A stretch of DNA of 64,000 bases. Source: an uncultured Bacteroidia bacterium. GTDB taxonomy: Bacteria; Bacteroidota; Bacteroidia; Bacteroidales; UBA932. The stretch's first letter is position 1; every line of letters starts with the position of its first letter. The notes beneath the pieces are model-generated. The model saw only the letters and a program-made list of their open reading frames with translations, ran no database searches and had not been told where the DNA came from. Made by a program: the position numbers and the translations under genes. Positions 32,185 through 41,800 of the stretch are shown piece after piece. The DNA lies in NCBI GenBank assembly GCA_902779765.1, contig CACZCQ010000003.1, forward strand, positions 1-64,000, given 5' to 3'.

Positions 32185-35010
32185 TTAGTCAAAGGCGGTC
32201 CGGTTCTTCTCGTTGGCCGCCTTTATTATGGCGTTCTCCTCGGTGTAGTCGATGAGTTCGTCATAAGGCTTGCCGACTCCGAGCCTCTCGTCCCAGATCT
32301 TCGAAGCTTCCACCGACTTGATTGCTGCGGCGAACTTGCCGGCTTTCAGCTCGGCCTTTGCCTTGCCAAGGCAGGCTGCCCTGTAGATCTGGTGTCCCTT
32401 GCGTGCCCCTTCCTTGGGCATCACCCTGAGTCCTGACAGGACCTTGAGCGACTTGGAATACTGTCCTGCTCCGCAGAGTGCGTCTGCATATGCCAGTCCG
32501 AATTCGAATTTGTCCGGGAACTTCCTGAAATACCTTTCTCCAGCCTTGCAGGCTTCTTCCCAGTCCTTATTCGCCGTATGGTAGTCCACCAGGGCCTTGC
32601 CCGTGCGCCAGTCCTGTGAGAGCGTCTCTGCCTTCCTGAGGTCGGCCAGGCGTCCGCTGCCGGAACGCAGCTTGGCGCGGGTCAGGTAGAAGGGATAATA
32701 GTCAGGATCGTCTCCGCAGCTGTCAAGCAGTGCCAGAGCCTTGTCCTTGCCGGCATGGCGCCATAGGATGAGCGCCCTGTAATAGTCCAGCTTCCAGTCA
32801 GGCTGGCGGGCGGCTGCCCAGTCGAATACCTTCAGCATTTCGGGACGGAAGGGGAATACGAATCCTGGCGAGGAGGCGTTGGCTTCCTTGAGCAGTCTAC
32901 CGGCTTCGATGCCGTCTCCTTTGCCGTCTGCGATATAGGCCTTGAGATATTTGGCTTCGGGATAATCCGTCATTGAGCATAGTGCCGAGGCCTCGTCCTT
33001 CAGGCCGCTTCCGAGGTACCACAGTGCAAGTTCCATGAAGGTCTCCTGCGGGAGTTCGCATTTGAGCGTGGTGGGGAAGGACTCTGGCGTACCGGCCATA
33101 AGGCTCTTTTCATAGTTGAAGAACGGGAACAATGGCAGGCTTTCGCAATCGGCCTTGCCGCCCAGATGACGGAGGGCAGCCATCCTTGCAACGGTCGCCA
33201 TCGGGCTGGTGCTTCTGGATGAATATTCAAGGGCCAGTTTCCAGTTCCCGTCGGCAAGGGCAGTCCTTGCCAGCTCGACGTAAGCCGCATCTTGCCAGGC
33301 TGAAGTGTAGGTGGCCAGCGAAAAGCCATCATTGGCCTCCACGGTCTTTCCTATCGCCCTTGCAGCGAGCCCGTAGAGGTAATTTGCCTCTCCGTCGTAG
33401 GTGTTGATGCTGAGCGCCTTCCTGGCATAATCGAAGGCTTCTTCGTACAACCCGCAGTGAAGGCAGAAAGAAGCCATCCCGCGAAGTGCCGGGGCATTCC
33501 ATTTGTCGATGGAGAGGCATTTGAGGAATTCCTCCCTGGCTTGTTCATAGAGCCTCACATTCATCAGTTGTTCGGCCCGCAGGCAGTGTCCGTGGGGAGT
33601 GTTCCAGTCGAAGTCTTCCGGCATAGTGTCGGGGCGGTTGGACCTTCTCGAACCGGGATCTTCGTCATAGACAAGTTCATCATCTCCTACGGTCACCTTG
33701 ATGAATCCGGGACCGACTCCTTGTATCTTATGCTCCCAGGGGGTCAGGACAGAGAAGGCGACATCCTCCGAGAACAGATTCCTTCCGTCGCAAGTGATTG
33801 TCACCCTTTTTGTTCCGCCATTGACAGGGGATATCCTCACGGTCGCCGTCCTTCCGTCGTGACGTTCGATGCTGAGAGCCCCGAAACGGCTCGCCGCCTG
33901 GAATGCGCCGATGTTTTCCACCGGATACCAGTATTCGGTCCAGTCATCCTCCGCGGCCGGAGCGATGGAGTTATGCTTGAAAGGGGTTTTGATACTCTCC
34001 AGCTGGGAGGGCTGGTTGAACATCCTTCCCGCCTGCATTTCCACATACTGCCCGTCGGAGTCGGTAAGGAGGTCTTCCCAGATGCCTCCCTGCCTTGCCT
34101 GGCTCCAGCAGAAGAACTTCCTGCCGAGCTTTTCATCCGGTCTTGCCACGTGGGCGTAGCCGAAACCGTCGTCATGCCAGAAAGCTCCGAAATATTCGGC
34201 GAATTCTCCTATGATGTGGTAGGACTTGTCGGCTCCGAAGGCGTTCTGCGAGAACCAGGAGAGGTCCCTGCCCTCCGGGTCGGTGGGATAGGCGTGGGAG
34301 TCTCCGCCGTGTCCGATGTACCTGTCTCCCGGCATGCACAGCTGGAGATTGCCTCCTGCCTTGAAGGCGGCATTGGACCAGTTGTAATAGGGTTGTTCGA
34401 GCGAAGACGTGTTGATGTAATCGGCCCTGGTAGTGAAATATGCCTTGTCGGCCGGGACATTGATCTCGACGGTCCACCAGGTCCTCGTCAGCAGTTCGAA
34501 GGAGGCTATCAGGCAGCTCACGCTGCCGTCGGGGTTCTTCCTGGTAATGTAATCCACCGGCGTGGCGGTGGACGGGACGTGTCCGATGATTCCGAAATTG
34601 AACTCTATTCCTCCCGAGGTCCAGGCGCCCCTCATGGCGATGTCCCTGAACTTGACCACGTGGTTGTAGTACACGAATTCAAGTCCCCTGGTCTTGTCAA
34701 CAGCCCCCCATACTTTTCCTCCTATCTCAGGGAATACGGTGACGCTTATCCACTCGTTCTCCAGGGTAACCGTTTTCCATTCTTTTGGTTTCCCCACAGC
34801 CTCATATCCGTCGAATCGGAAATAGGGATACTGGAGATGGTCCGGATTGGCCACGGGGTCCGGATCTGAGAATCCATAGGTCAGCATCGAGGTACTGCCC
34901 TCGGAAATTGTGGCCGCAAAATGCCCGGCAGGGTTGCCGGAAAAGCCCTGATGCCCGGCCAGCACAAAGAAGCCGGCAGCCAGGACCAGGCTGATAGCGA
35001 ACTTTTTCAT
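32185..35010 (-). CDS. DUF5107 protein with C-terminal TPR repeats, exported
   Basis: A 941-aa exported protein (signal peptide about 1-24). Residues 60-390 are the DUF5107 domain, thought to adopt a galactose-mutarotase-like beta-sandwich. Seen are VTVFPEIGGKVWGAVDKTRGLEFVY, GAWTSGGIEFNFGIIGHVPSTATPVDY and YYNWSNAAFKAG. The C-terminal half (about 490-930) is helical with tetratricopeptide repeats (YEEAFDYARKALSINTYDGEANYLYGL). Homologues are glycan-associated in Bacteroidetes; the enzymatic role is uncertain. It lies 13 bases downstream of the Gfo/Idh/MocA gene, so it is probably the third gene of that operon. Confidence 0.82.
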   Translation of the reverse strand: MKKFAISLVLAAGFFVLAGHQGFSGNPAGHFAATISEGSTSMLTYGFSDPDPVANPDHLQYPYFRFDGYEAVGKPKEWKTVTLENEWISVTVFPEIGGKVWGAVDKTRGLEFVYYNHVVKFRDIAMRGAWTSGGIEFNFGIIGHVPSTATPVDYITRKNPDGSVSCLIASFELLTRTWWTVEINVPADKAYFTTRADYINTSSLEQPYYNWSNAAFKAGGNLQLCMPGDRYIGHGGDSHAYPTDPEGRDLSWFSQNAFGADKSYHIIGEFAEYFGAFWHDDGFGYAHVARPDEKLGRKFFCWSQARQGGIWEDLLTDSDGQYVEMQAGRMFNQPSQLESIKTPFKHNSIAPAAEDDWTEYWYPVENIGAFQAASRFGALSIERHDGRTATVRISPVNGGTKRVTITCDGRNLFSEDVAFSVLTPWEHKIQGVGPGFIKVTVGDDELVYDEDPGSRRSNRPDTMPEDFDWNTPHGHCLRAEQLMNVRLYEQAREEFLKCLSIDKWNAPALRGMASFCLHCGLYEEAFDYARKALSINTYDGEANYLYGLAARAIGKTVEANDGFSLATYTSAWQDAAYVELARTALADGNWKLALEYSSRSTSPMATVARMAALRHLGGKADCESLPLFPFFNYEKSLMAGTPESFPTTLKCELPQETFMELALWYLGSGLKDEASALCSMTDYPEAKYLKAYIADGKGDGIEAGRLLKEANASSPGFVFPFRPEMLKVFDWAAARQPDWKLDYYRALILWRHAGKDKALALLDSCGDDPDYYPFYLTRAKLRSGSGRLADLRKAETLSQDWRTGKALVDYHTANKDWEEACKAGERYFRKFPDKFEFGLAYADALCGAGQYSKSLKVLSGLRVMPKEGARKGHQIYRAACLGKAKAELKAGKFAAAIKSVEASKIWDERLGVGKPYDELIDYTEENAIIKAANEKNRTAFD

Positions 35011-35023
35011 ATTTCGTAAGATC

Positions 35024-36382
35024 CTAGATATAATCGAACGGTTTGAACGGCTTTCCTCCAGCGAGGATCTCCTGGTTGACCTCGTCGAAGGTCACCTTTT
35101 CTCCGGAACGGACGGCGGCGTTGGCCATCATCGTAGCGATGGAATGGTTGTAGCCGGCCTGGACGGGAGCATTGGTCTCCTTCCTGCTGCGGACGCATTC
35201 CATCCAGTTGCGCATATGGAGGCTCGTCATCGGGTCGCCTCCCATGTTGGCAGCCGTGTCGACATGGACGGACGGGAGTTTGAAAGTCTCGAGCAGGTTG
35301 GCTTCCATGCCCATATCCTTTGCATCTCCAGCCTGCATTCCACCGGAAGAGGTCACCTCGTTGGTGTCGAGGTTGAGGGTTCCTCCGTTGGAGAAATAAA
35401 GTTCCTTCACACCGCCTGCGGAGTTGGTGAAGCGTGAACTGTAGAGGACCTGGAATCCTTCGTCACTGCCCTCGGGACCGTAGTCCATTACGGCCGTCAT
35501 GGTGTCGTAGTTCCTGCGTCCGTCCTTCCACAGGTAGATGCCTCCGTTGGCCGCTACGCTGCGCGGATGGCTGAGGCCGGTGAACCAGTGGACGGTGTCG
35601 ATCTGGTGGGACATCCACTGTCCGGGTATTCCGGAAGAATAAGGCCAGAACAGCCTGTATTCCAGATACTTCCTGGGATCCCACGGCTCGTAGGGACGGT
35701 TGCAGAGATAGCGCTTCCAGTCCGTGTCCTTCTCGAAGCACTGCTCCACGAGGCCGGGACGGCGCCAGCGGCCGGGCTGGTTGACGTTCCAGGTCATCTC
35801 GACCATCACGATCTTGCCGAACTGGCCGGAACGGATGTAGTCGTTGGCGGCGTGGTAGTTCGGGGCTGAACGGCGCTGGGAGCCGATCTGGATGATCCTG
35901 CCGGAATCCTTGGCTATCTTCAAGGCGGTGCGTGCATCTTCCATAGTCTCGGCGAAAGGTTTCTCGCAATATGCGTCGCAACCTGCCTTGACCGCCTCCA
36001 CCAGATGGGTGGCGTGCTGGAAGTCGGCGGTCGAGATGATGACCGCGTCGCACATCTTGGAATCATAGAGTTCCTCGTTGTTGCGGAACAGCTTCACGTC
36101 GATTCCGTACTTGGTCTTGAAAAACTCCTTTGCTTCATCGCGGCGGCGTTTCCAGATGTCTGAGACTGCTACGATCTTGAAGCCGAGTTCTTCCGCGTGG
36201 TTCATGAACGAAGGGATCAGGGAGCCGCGGCACCTGTCGGAGAAACCGACTATACCTACCCTGACGATGTCATTCGCCTTTCTGGATTGTGCAAAGATCT
36301 TGGAGTCGAGGGACAGGCCTCCCAGGACGAGACCGCCGGTTCCCAACAGGCTGGTCTTCAGGAATTCTCTACGTGTCTGCAT
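35024..36382 (-). CDS. Tat-exported Gfo/Idh/MocA-family oxidoreductase
   Basis: A 452-aa NAD(P)-dependent sugar oxidoreductase. The N-terminus TRREFLKTSLLGTGGLVLGG is a Tat signal (residues 3-22), so the folded, cofactor-loaded enzyme is exported to the periplasm. The Rossmann segment VRVGIVGFSDRCRG lies near 41-54, with a loop that departs from GxGxxG. The EKPF motif in AYCEKPFAETMEDA is the conserved family lysine region. QIGSQRRSAPNYHAANDYIRSG and PGQWMSHQIDTVHWFTG follow. The family includes GH109 glycosidases and glycoside 3-oxidases; which applies is not settled. Its start is 1 base from the stop of the isomerase-like gene, implying coupling. Confidence 0.88.
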   Translation of the reverse strand: MQTRREFLKTSLLGTGGLVLGGLSLDSKIFAQSRKANDIVRVGIVGFSDRCRGSLIPSFMNHAEELGFKIVAVSDIWKRRRDEAKEFFKTKYGIDVKLFRNNEELYDSKMCDAVIISTADFQHATHLVEAVKAGCDAYCEKPFAETMEDARTALKIAKDSGRIIQIGSQRRSAPNYHAANDYIRSGQFGKIVMVEMTWNVNQPGRWRRPGLVEQCFEKDTDWKRYLCNRPYEPWDPRKYLEYRLFWPYSSGIPGQWMSHQIDTVHWFTGLSHPRSVAANGGIYLWKDGRRNYDTMTAVMDYGPEGSDEGFQVLYSSRFTNSAGGVKELYFSNGGTLNLDTNEVTSSGGMQAGDAKDMGMEANLLETFKLPSVHVDTAANMGGDPMTSLHMRNWMECVRSRKETNAPVQAGYNHSIATMMANAAVRSGEKVTFDEVNQEILAGGKPFKPFDYI

Positions 36383-36383
36383 A

Positions 36384-37256
36384 TTATTGCTGTTTTACTT
36401 TGTTTATCTGTTCTTTCATGACCTGGACTGCGACCGGGAGCTGGGTGTTGATGTCGCTCCAGCCGCACTCGAATGAGATGCGCCCCTTGAACTTGATGTC
36501 CTTGAGAGCCTTGAAATATGGTGTGAAGTCATCCCCGTCCACTCCCGGAGGCGTCCTTTTAGCGCATTCCGCGATATGGCAGTGGACCAGCTTGTCCGCT
36601 GAATCGATGATTGCGTCAGGGCCTTCTCCAACCCTCATCATATGGAAGATGTCGGCTATCACGCAGATGTTCGGACTGCCGGTCTGCCTGGCCAGGGCCG
36701 CTCCTTCGCGGACCGAGTTGATGAAGTTCGTCTCAGAAGTCTGGAGAGGCTCGATGGCCACCACGACGCCGTTCTTTTCGGCTGCCGGAGCGATTGCCTT
36801 CAGGAAGCCCACGAACTGTTTTTCGGCTTCCTCACGCGGGAATCCTTCCGGGATCGACCGCGAACCGCTGCTCCCGAGGACCAGGATCTTGATTCCCAGT
36901 TCAGAGGCACGCCGCAGGGCTGTCTCCGAATACCTGACAGCCCTCTCGATGTCGGCTTCGGGGCCGACTATCTTTATCTCTCCGGGGAAGAATCCATTAG
37001 CCGAATAGATGGGAGGTACCATCGAAGCAGCTTTTTCCCTGTTGGCTGCAAACTCTTCCTCGCTGCTCTCGGGGATGAGGAACGAGGCCACGCCGGCTTC
37101 GATGTAGTCCAGTCCGTTGGCCTGGGCGGCTTCGGCCCAGCCGATGCCGCAGATACCGATGTGATTGTCCAGGTCGAAAGTGTACTTTTCACCGCATGAA
37201 GTGGAAAGCAACACCGCCGCTACAGCGGCTGAGAGGATGGTTATAGTTTTGTGCAT
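36384..37256 (-). CDS. Sugar phosphate isomerase/epimerase-like TIM-barrel lipoprotein
   Basis: A 290-aa AP-endonuclease-2/xylose-isomerase-like barrel with an unusual location. The N-terminus is a lipoprotein signal with lipobox STSC (about residue 19). Candidate metal ligands are in VVAIEPLQTSETNF (Glu), VIADIFHMM (Asp/His), CHIAECA (His) and ISFECGW (Glu), so the metal site looks complete. Exported members of this family occur with Gfo/Idh/MocA enzymes and may eliminate or epimerise keto-sugars rather than sugar phosphates. The ATG at 37256 is used because the in-frame TTG at 37262 lies in the -7 box. Confidence 0.85.
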   Translation of the reverse strand: MHKTITILSAAVAAVLLSTSCGEKYTFDLDNHIGICGIGWAEAAQANGLDYIEAGVASFLIPESSEEEFAANREKAASMVPPIYSANGFFPGEIKIVGPEADIERAVRYSETALRRASELGIKILVLGSSGSRSIPEGFPREEAEKQFVGFLKAIAPAAEKNGVVVAIEPLQTSETNFINSVREGAALARQTGSPNICVIADIFHMMRVGEGPDAIIDSADKLVHCHIAECAKRTPPGVDGDDFTPYFKALKDIKFKGRISFECGWSDINTQLPVAVQVMKEQINKVKQQ

Positions 37257-37259
37257 GAA

Positions 37260-37267
37260 CAAATATA
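37260..37267 (-). promoter_or_regulatory. -7 box directly before the isomerase-like gene
   Basis: On the minus strand this reads TATATTTG, then TTC, then the ATG at 37256. The 3-base gap implies a leaderless mRNA for the isomerase, Gfo/Idh/MocA and DUF5107 unit. Confidence 0.65.
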
Positions 37268-37270
37268 ATC

Positions 37271-37278
37271 TATTTTTG
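37271..37278 (+). promoter_or_regulatory. -7 box of the metal-efflux operon
   Basis: TATTTTTG on the plus strand, 17 bases before the ATG at 37296. It is only 3 bases from the opposing promoter at 37260-37267. Confidence 0.5.
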
Positions 37279-37295
37279 CTATCTTTACAACCCGC

Positions 37296-37661
37296 ATGAC
37301 CAACAGGAAAGGACGATATCGCAATATCCTGAAGGTGGCTGTCTTAGTCACCATGCTCTTCAATTATGCCAATGCCACGATGTTCTGGCATTGCCACAAG
37401 ATCGGAGGGGCTACGATCATGCATTCCCACATCTATTGGAAATCGCATGTTTCGGGCAATTCCGACGGTGGACATACCCAGGAGCAGATCCAGATACTCG
37501 ACATCATCTGTCATTCCGCCAGCACCGCCGGCACGATGCCCGGCATCCAGCTGGAGAGGATCGATGTCCTGGAGTGTGTGTTCCAGGACGAAGCGGTTCC
37601 TGAAGTCTGCCCCGTCCATGCGGATATCCTTTCCCTCAGGGGTCCTCCCGCGCTGGTTTGA
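37296..37661 (+). CDS. Small exported histidine-rich protein of a metal-efflux operon, 121 aa
   Basis: First gene of the efflux operon. An N-terminal hydrophobic signal (about residues 12-27) is followed by a His/Cys/Met cluster: MFWHCHKIGGATIMHSHIYWKSH, with more His in DGGHTQEQ and IICHSAS. I recall similar short His-rich proteins before CzcCBA-type genes in Bacteroides. It may be a periplasmic metal-binding chaperone or sensor. That it binds copper, zinc or another metal is inference from composition and context. No named domain is recognised. Confidence 0.72.
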   Translation: MTNRKGRYRNILKVAVLVTMLFNYANATMFWHCHKIGGATIMHSHIYWKSHVSGNSDGGHTQEQIQILDIICHSASTAGTMPGIQLERIDVLECVFQDEAVPEVCPVHADILSLRGPPALV

Positions 37662-37718
37662 TGTTATGCGCGCCCAAGTCGGCGCAAGTGAATATCAAAT
37701 ACGAACCAGCAAGACAAC

Positions 37719-38822
37719 ATGAAGCATAAATATATCGCACTGATGCTCGTTGCATCGGTATTGTGTGGATGCAGGACCGGCAAGGGAAACGACGGAGAGT
37801 CATCGGCCGGATTCATCCTCGAAGGAAATCAAGTCAAGATAGAAGAAGGGTCTCCACTCGAAAGCAAACTGGAACTGGCCCGACTGGAAAAGGAAGACGT
37901 GGATCAGGGTTTCACGGTGACCGCAAGCGTGTCGCCCAGGCCTGATGGCTATGCCGAAGTGGGTGCTCCTTTCAACGGAAGGGTGACCCGTTCGGCCGTA
38001 CGCCTTGGCGACAGGGTCTACAGGGGACAGGTGCTGTTCGAGATGTCCTCCCCGGATTTCATGGAGGCGGTGAAAGAGTATCTTGAAAGCAGCAACGCAT
38101 ATTCGGTGGCCTCGGCCAATCTCAACCGCAAGTCTTCTCTCCGGGAGTCCGGGGTAGTGTCCGAGAAGGAGTGGGAAGACGCCAGGAGGGAGGCTTCCGA
38201 TGCCGAGACGGCGCTGGCGCTTTCCCGCCAGGTCCTTTCCGTATTCGGTGTGAATCCAGCGAATGTTCAGATGGGACAGCCCCTCAGGGTCATTTCGCCC
38301 ATTTCAGGCACCGTCGTGAAGAACAATCTGGTCCTCGGGCAGATACTCTCGGACGATTCCGAGCCACCCGTGTCGGTAGCCGACTTGTCCAAAGTCTGGG
38401 TGACCGCCAATGTCAGGGAGAATTCCGTCCGCAGGCTGGCAAAGGGCCAGGAAGCATCCGTGATCCTTCCTTCGGGGAATCCGCTTTCCGGGAGCATATT
38501 CTATGTAGGTGACATGCTCGATGACAAGACCCGGACGGTCCCTGTGGTGATAGAATGCTCCAATCCGGAAAAAGCCTTGAAGCCCGGCATGTTCGTATCC
38601 GCTCGTTTCACCGTCAAGGACAAGGATGCGATAGTCATCCCCGCTACCGCAGTATTCCAGAGCCAGGAGCATCCGTTCGTCTATGTCCTGAAAGAGGGAC
38701 TGACCTTCGAAAAGAGACCAGTCAGGCTTGAGAGCCTTGACGCCGGCCAGATGCTTGTCCTGGAAGGCCTTGAGGAAGGAGAGACCATCATCGCCGACGG
38801 AGGCATCTATCTAAGCCGTTAG
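37719..38822 (+). CDS. RND efflux periplasmic adaptor subunit (CzcB-like), lipoprotein
   Basis: A 367-aa membrane-fusion protein linking the pump to the outer-membrane channel. Lipobox LCGC lies at about residues 15-18. The barrel-sandwich lipoyl halves are GYAEVGAPFNGRVTRSAVRLGDRVYRGQVL and PLRVISPISGTVVKNNLVLGQIL, flanking a helical hairpin. The beta-barrel (VWVTANVRENSVRRLAKGQEA) and membrane-proximal segment follow. The pump gene begins 5 bases after its stop. Confidence 0.92.
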   Translation: MKHKYIALMLVASVLCGCRTGKGNDGESSAGFILEGNQVKIEEGSPLESKLELARLEKEDVDQGFTVTASVSPRPDGYAEVGAPFNGRVTRSAVRLGDRVYRGQVLFEMSSPDFMEAVKEYLESSNAYSVASANLNRKSSLRESGVVSEKEWEDARREASDAETALALSRQVLSVFGVNPANVQMGQPLRVISPISGTVVKNNLVLGQILSDDSEPPVSVADLSKVWVTANVRENSVRRLAKGQEASVILPSGNPLSGSIFYVGDMLDDKTRTVPVVIECSNPEKALKPGMFVSARFTVKDKDAIVIPATAVFQSQEHPFVYVLKEGLTFEKRPVRLESLDAGQMLVLEGLEEGETIIADGGIYLSR

Positions 38823-38827
38823 AAGCC

Positions 38828-41800
38828 ATGGATGCATTCTTCAAGTATCTGCTAAGGCGGAGATGGCTCGTCGCCTCCATCTTCTTCGTGTTGTGCCTTT
38901 TCGGAATATATTCATGGACAAGGCTTTCCATTGACGCATATCCAGACATCGCCGACGTGACCGTCCACGTGGTCACCCAGATCCCCGGCCTTGCCGCGGA
39001 AGAGATCGAACAGCAGATCACCATCCCGCTTGAAAGGGCTTTGAACGGTCTTCCTTCCCTTACGATGATGAGGGGCAAGAACTCTTTCGGATTATCCCTG
39101 ATCGTGCTGGTATTCGAAGACGGGACAGACGATTATTGGGCTCGCCAGCGGGTCCAGGAATGCATAGGCGATGTAGAGCTTCCCTATGACGCCGTCCCTG
39201 AACTGAACCCCCTCACTTCCCCGACTGGGGAGATTTACCGTTATGTGCTCGTCGGAGACAATTCCATTTCTCTCAGGGAACTATCCGACTTGAACCAATG
39301 GACGGTGATCCCGGCATTGAAACAGGTCCAGGGAGTTGCGGATGTCAGCAATTTCGGTGGTTTGACCACACAGTACCAGATAGAGATCGATCCTGACAAG
39401 CTTGCGGCCTACGACCTTTCCCTCGACGAGGTAACGGAGGCCCTGGAAAGGAATAATTCCAATGCCGGTGGAAGCCGTATTTCGGTCGGTGACGTGAGCT
39501 ATGTCATCCGCGGAATCGGACAGGTGACCGATCTCGAGGACATGGGGGGCATAGTCGTCAAGAGCGACGACGGTGTGCCTGTGTTCCTGAGGGATCTCGG
39601 AGAATTGAAATACGGCAACCTCGAACGGAAAGGCATCCTCGGATACGTCGATGACGAAGTCTCGTTCAGCGACGGAGTGGAGGGCATCGTACAGATGCTT
39701 CGTTACCAGAACCCTTCCGAAGTACTCTCGAAGGTCCACAAGGTGGTGGACAACCTTAACGAAAATGTGCTTCCGGAGAATGTCCGCATCAAGATGTTCC
39801 TGGACAGGACGGAACTGGTGGGTACAACCTTGCATACCGTGCAGCACACATTGCTTTTCGGAATGCTGCTTGTGATTGCCATCCTCCTGCTGTTCCTCGG
39901 CAGCCCAAGGAGTGCCCTTGCGGTGGCGATCACCATCCCGATAGCCCTTCTTTTCGCCTTCATCCTGATGCACCTGACAGGTATTCCGGCCAATCTTCTC
40001 AGCCTTGGAGCAATCGATTTCGGAATTCTTGTGGACGGCGCCATCGTGATGATGGAGACCGTCTTGAAGCTCAGGGAAGAGGACACATCAAAACCTTTGT
40101 ACGGCGACTCCGTGGTAAGCCACGTGAAGGAAGTAGCCAGGCCGATACTGTTCTCCACCCTGATCATCATAATGGCTTATCTGCCGCTGTTCACTTTCGA
40201 GAGGATCGAGAAGAAATTGTTCACCCCGATGGCCTACACGGTAGGATATGCACTTCTGGGAGCGCTTTCGGTGGCATTGATCCTTATCCCGGGGCTGTCA
40301 TACGCCATCTACAAGAAGCCCGGCAAGGTATTCAGGAACAAGTTCATGGAAAGGTTGAACGTCCGTTACAAGGGCTTGACCTCCAGATTGCTCCATAATC
40401 CCAAGTCTGTCTTCACTACGATGGGAGTCATCCTGGCGGCCGTGATTGTGATGTTCATTACTGTCGGAAAGGATTTCCTGCCCAACCTGGATGAGGGAGG
40501 AATATGGATACAGGCCCAGACTCCTCCGGGAATATCACTGGAGAAATCCTCTCAGATGGCCGATGAACTCAGGAATACCCTCAAGGATGAATTCGAGGAA
40601 GTGACCTATGTGATGACCCAAGTCGGACGTGATGATGCCGGTTCCGAGGAGTTTACGTCATCCCATATCGAGATCTGTGTCGGTCTGAAACCGTATTCGG
40701 AGTGGAAGTTCGGGAAGACCAAGGAGGATTTGGTTGAAGAGATGTCCGAAAGGATTTCGCGGATGCCCGGCTACATAGTGGGCTTCTCGCAGCCGATCAT
40801 AGACATGGTCATGGACCAGATCGCCGGTTCCCACAGTGACCTGGCCATGAAAATTTATGGAGAGGATCTTGACGAGGCCAGAAGGATTGCGGAAGAGGTC
40901 CAGAAAGTGATCTCCGGAATAAAGGGAGCCGCTGATGTGGTAATCGACCAGGAACCGCCCCTCCCTCAGCTGAAGATAAAGGTGGACCGTGAGAAGGTCG
41001 CATATTACGGGATCGGTGTTGCCGATGTGTCCGACCTTATCGAGACCGCCATAGGCGGAAGGGCTGTTTCCCAGGTCTTCGTGGGCAGCAAGGTCTATGA
41101 TGTTATCTGCCGTTTCAGGGAAGAGTCCAGGGACACTCCGGAAATGATTGCCAACCTGCCGTTGGTCACCGCTTCCGGTTCCAGGATTCCTCTCTCTGCC
41201 GTTGCCGACATCACTACTGAGTTGGGTCCGAGCACCATTGTCCGGGAAATGGGGAAGCGGCATCAGATAGTCCGGGTCAACCTCAGAGGCAAGGACCTTT
41301 CCACCTTCGTACGCGAAGCAGATGAGAAGATAGCCAGGGAGGTCAGCTATGACCACACCGCTTTCTCCCTCAAATGGGACGGGCAGTTCGAGAACCAGAA
41401 CAGGGCTTACTCAAGGCTCGCAATCATCATTCCTTTCGTTCTGGCGCTGATGTTCCTGATGCTCTTCTGGGCGTTCGGTTACTTCAGGCAGGCAGCCCTG
41501 CTCATTTCCCTCCTGCCCCTCGCCCTGTTCGGAGGCCTGCTGGCCCTGAACGTGAGAGGAATGACATTCAACGTGTCTTCCGCGGTCGGATTCATCGCCC
41601 TGTTCGGCCTGACCATCCAGAACGGAGTCATTATGATATCGCACATCAACGGACTCAGGAAGAAGGGAGTGCTTCTCTATGACGCTGTCGTGGAGGGTGC
41701 ATCGCACAGGCTCCGTCCGGTGCTCATGACGGCCACGGTGGCCGTGCTCGGCCTTCTGCCGGCATCCCTTGCCACAGGCATCGGTTCGGATGTCCAAAGG

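Noticed and set aside
33457..34869. 470-aa open frame on the plus strand
   Set aside because: Antisense to the DUF5107 gene, which has a signal peptide and recognisable domains; this frame has neither.
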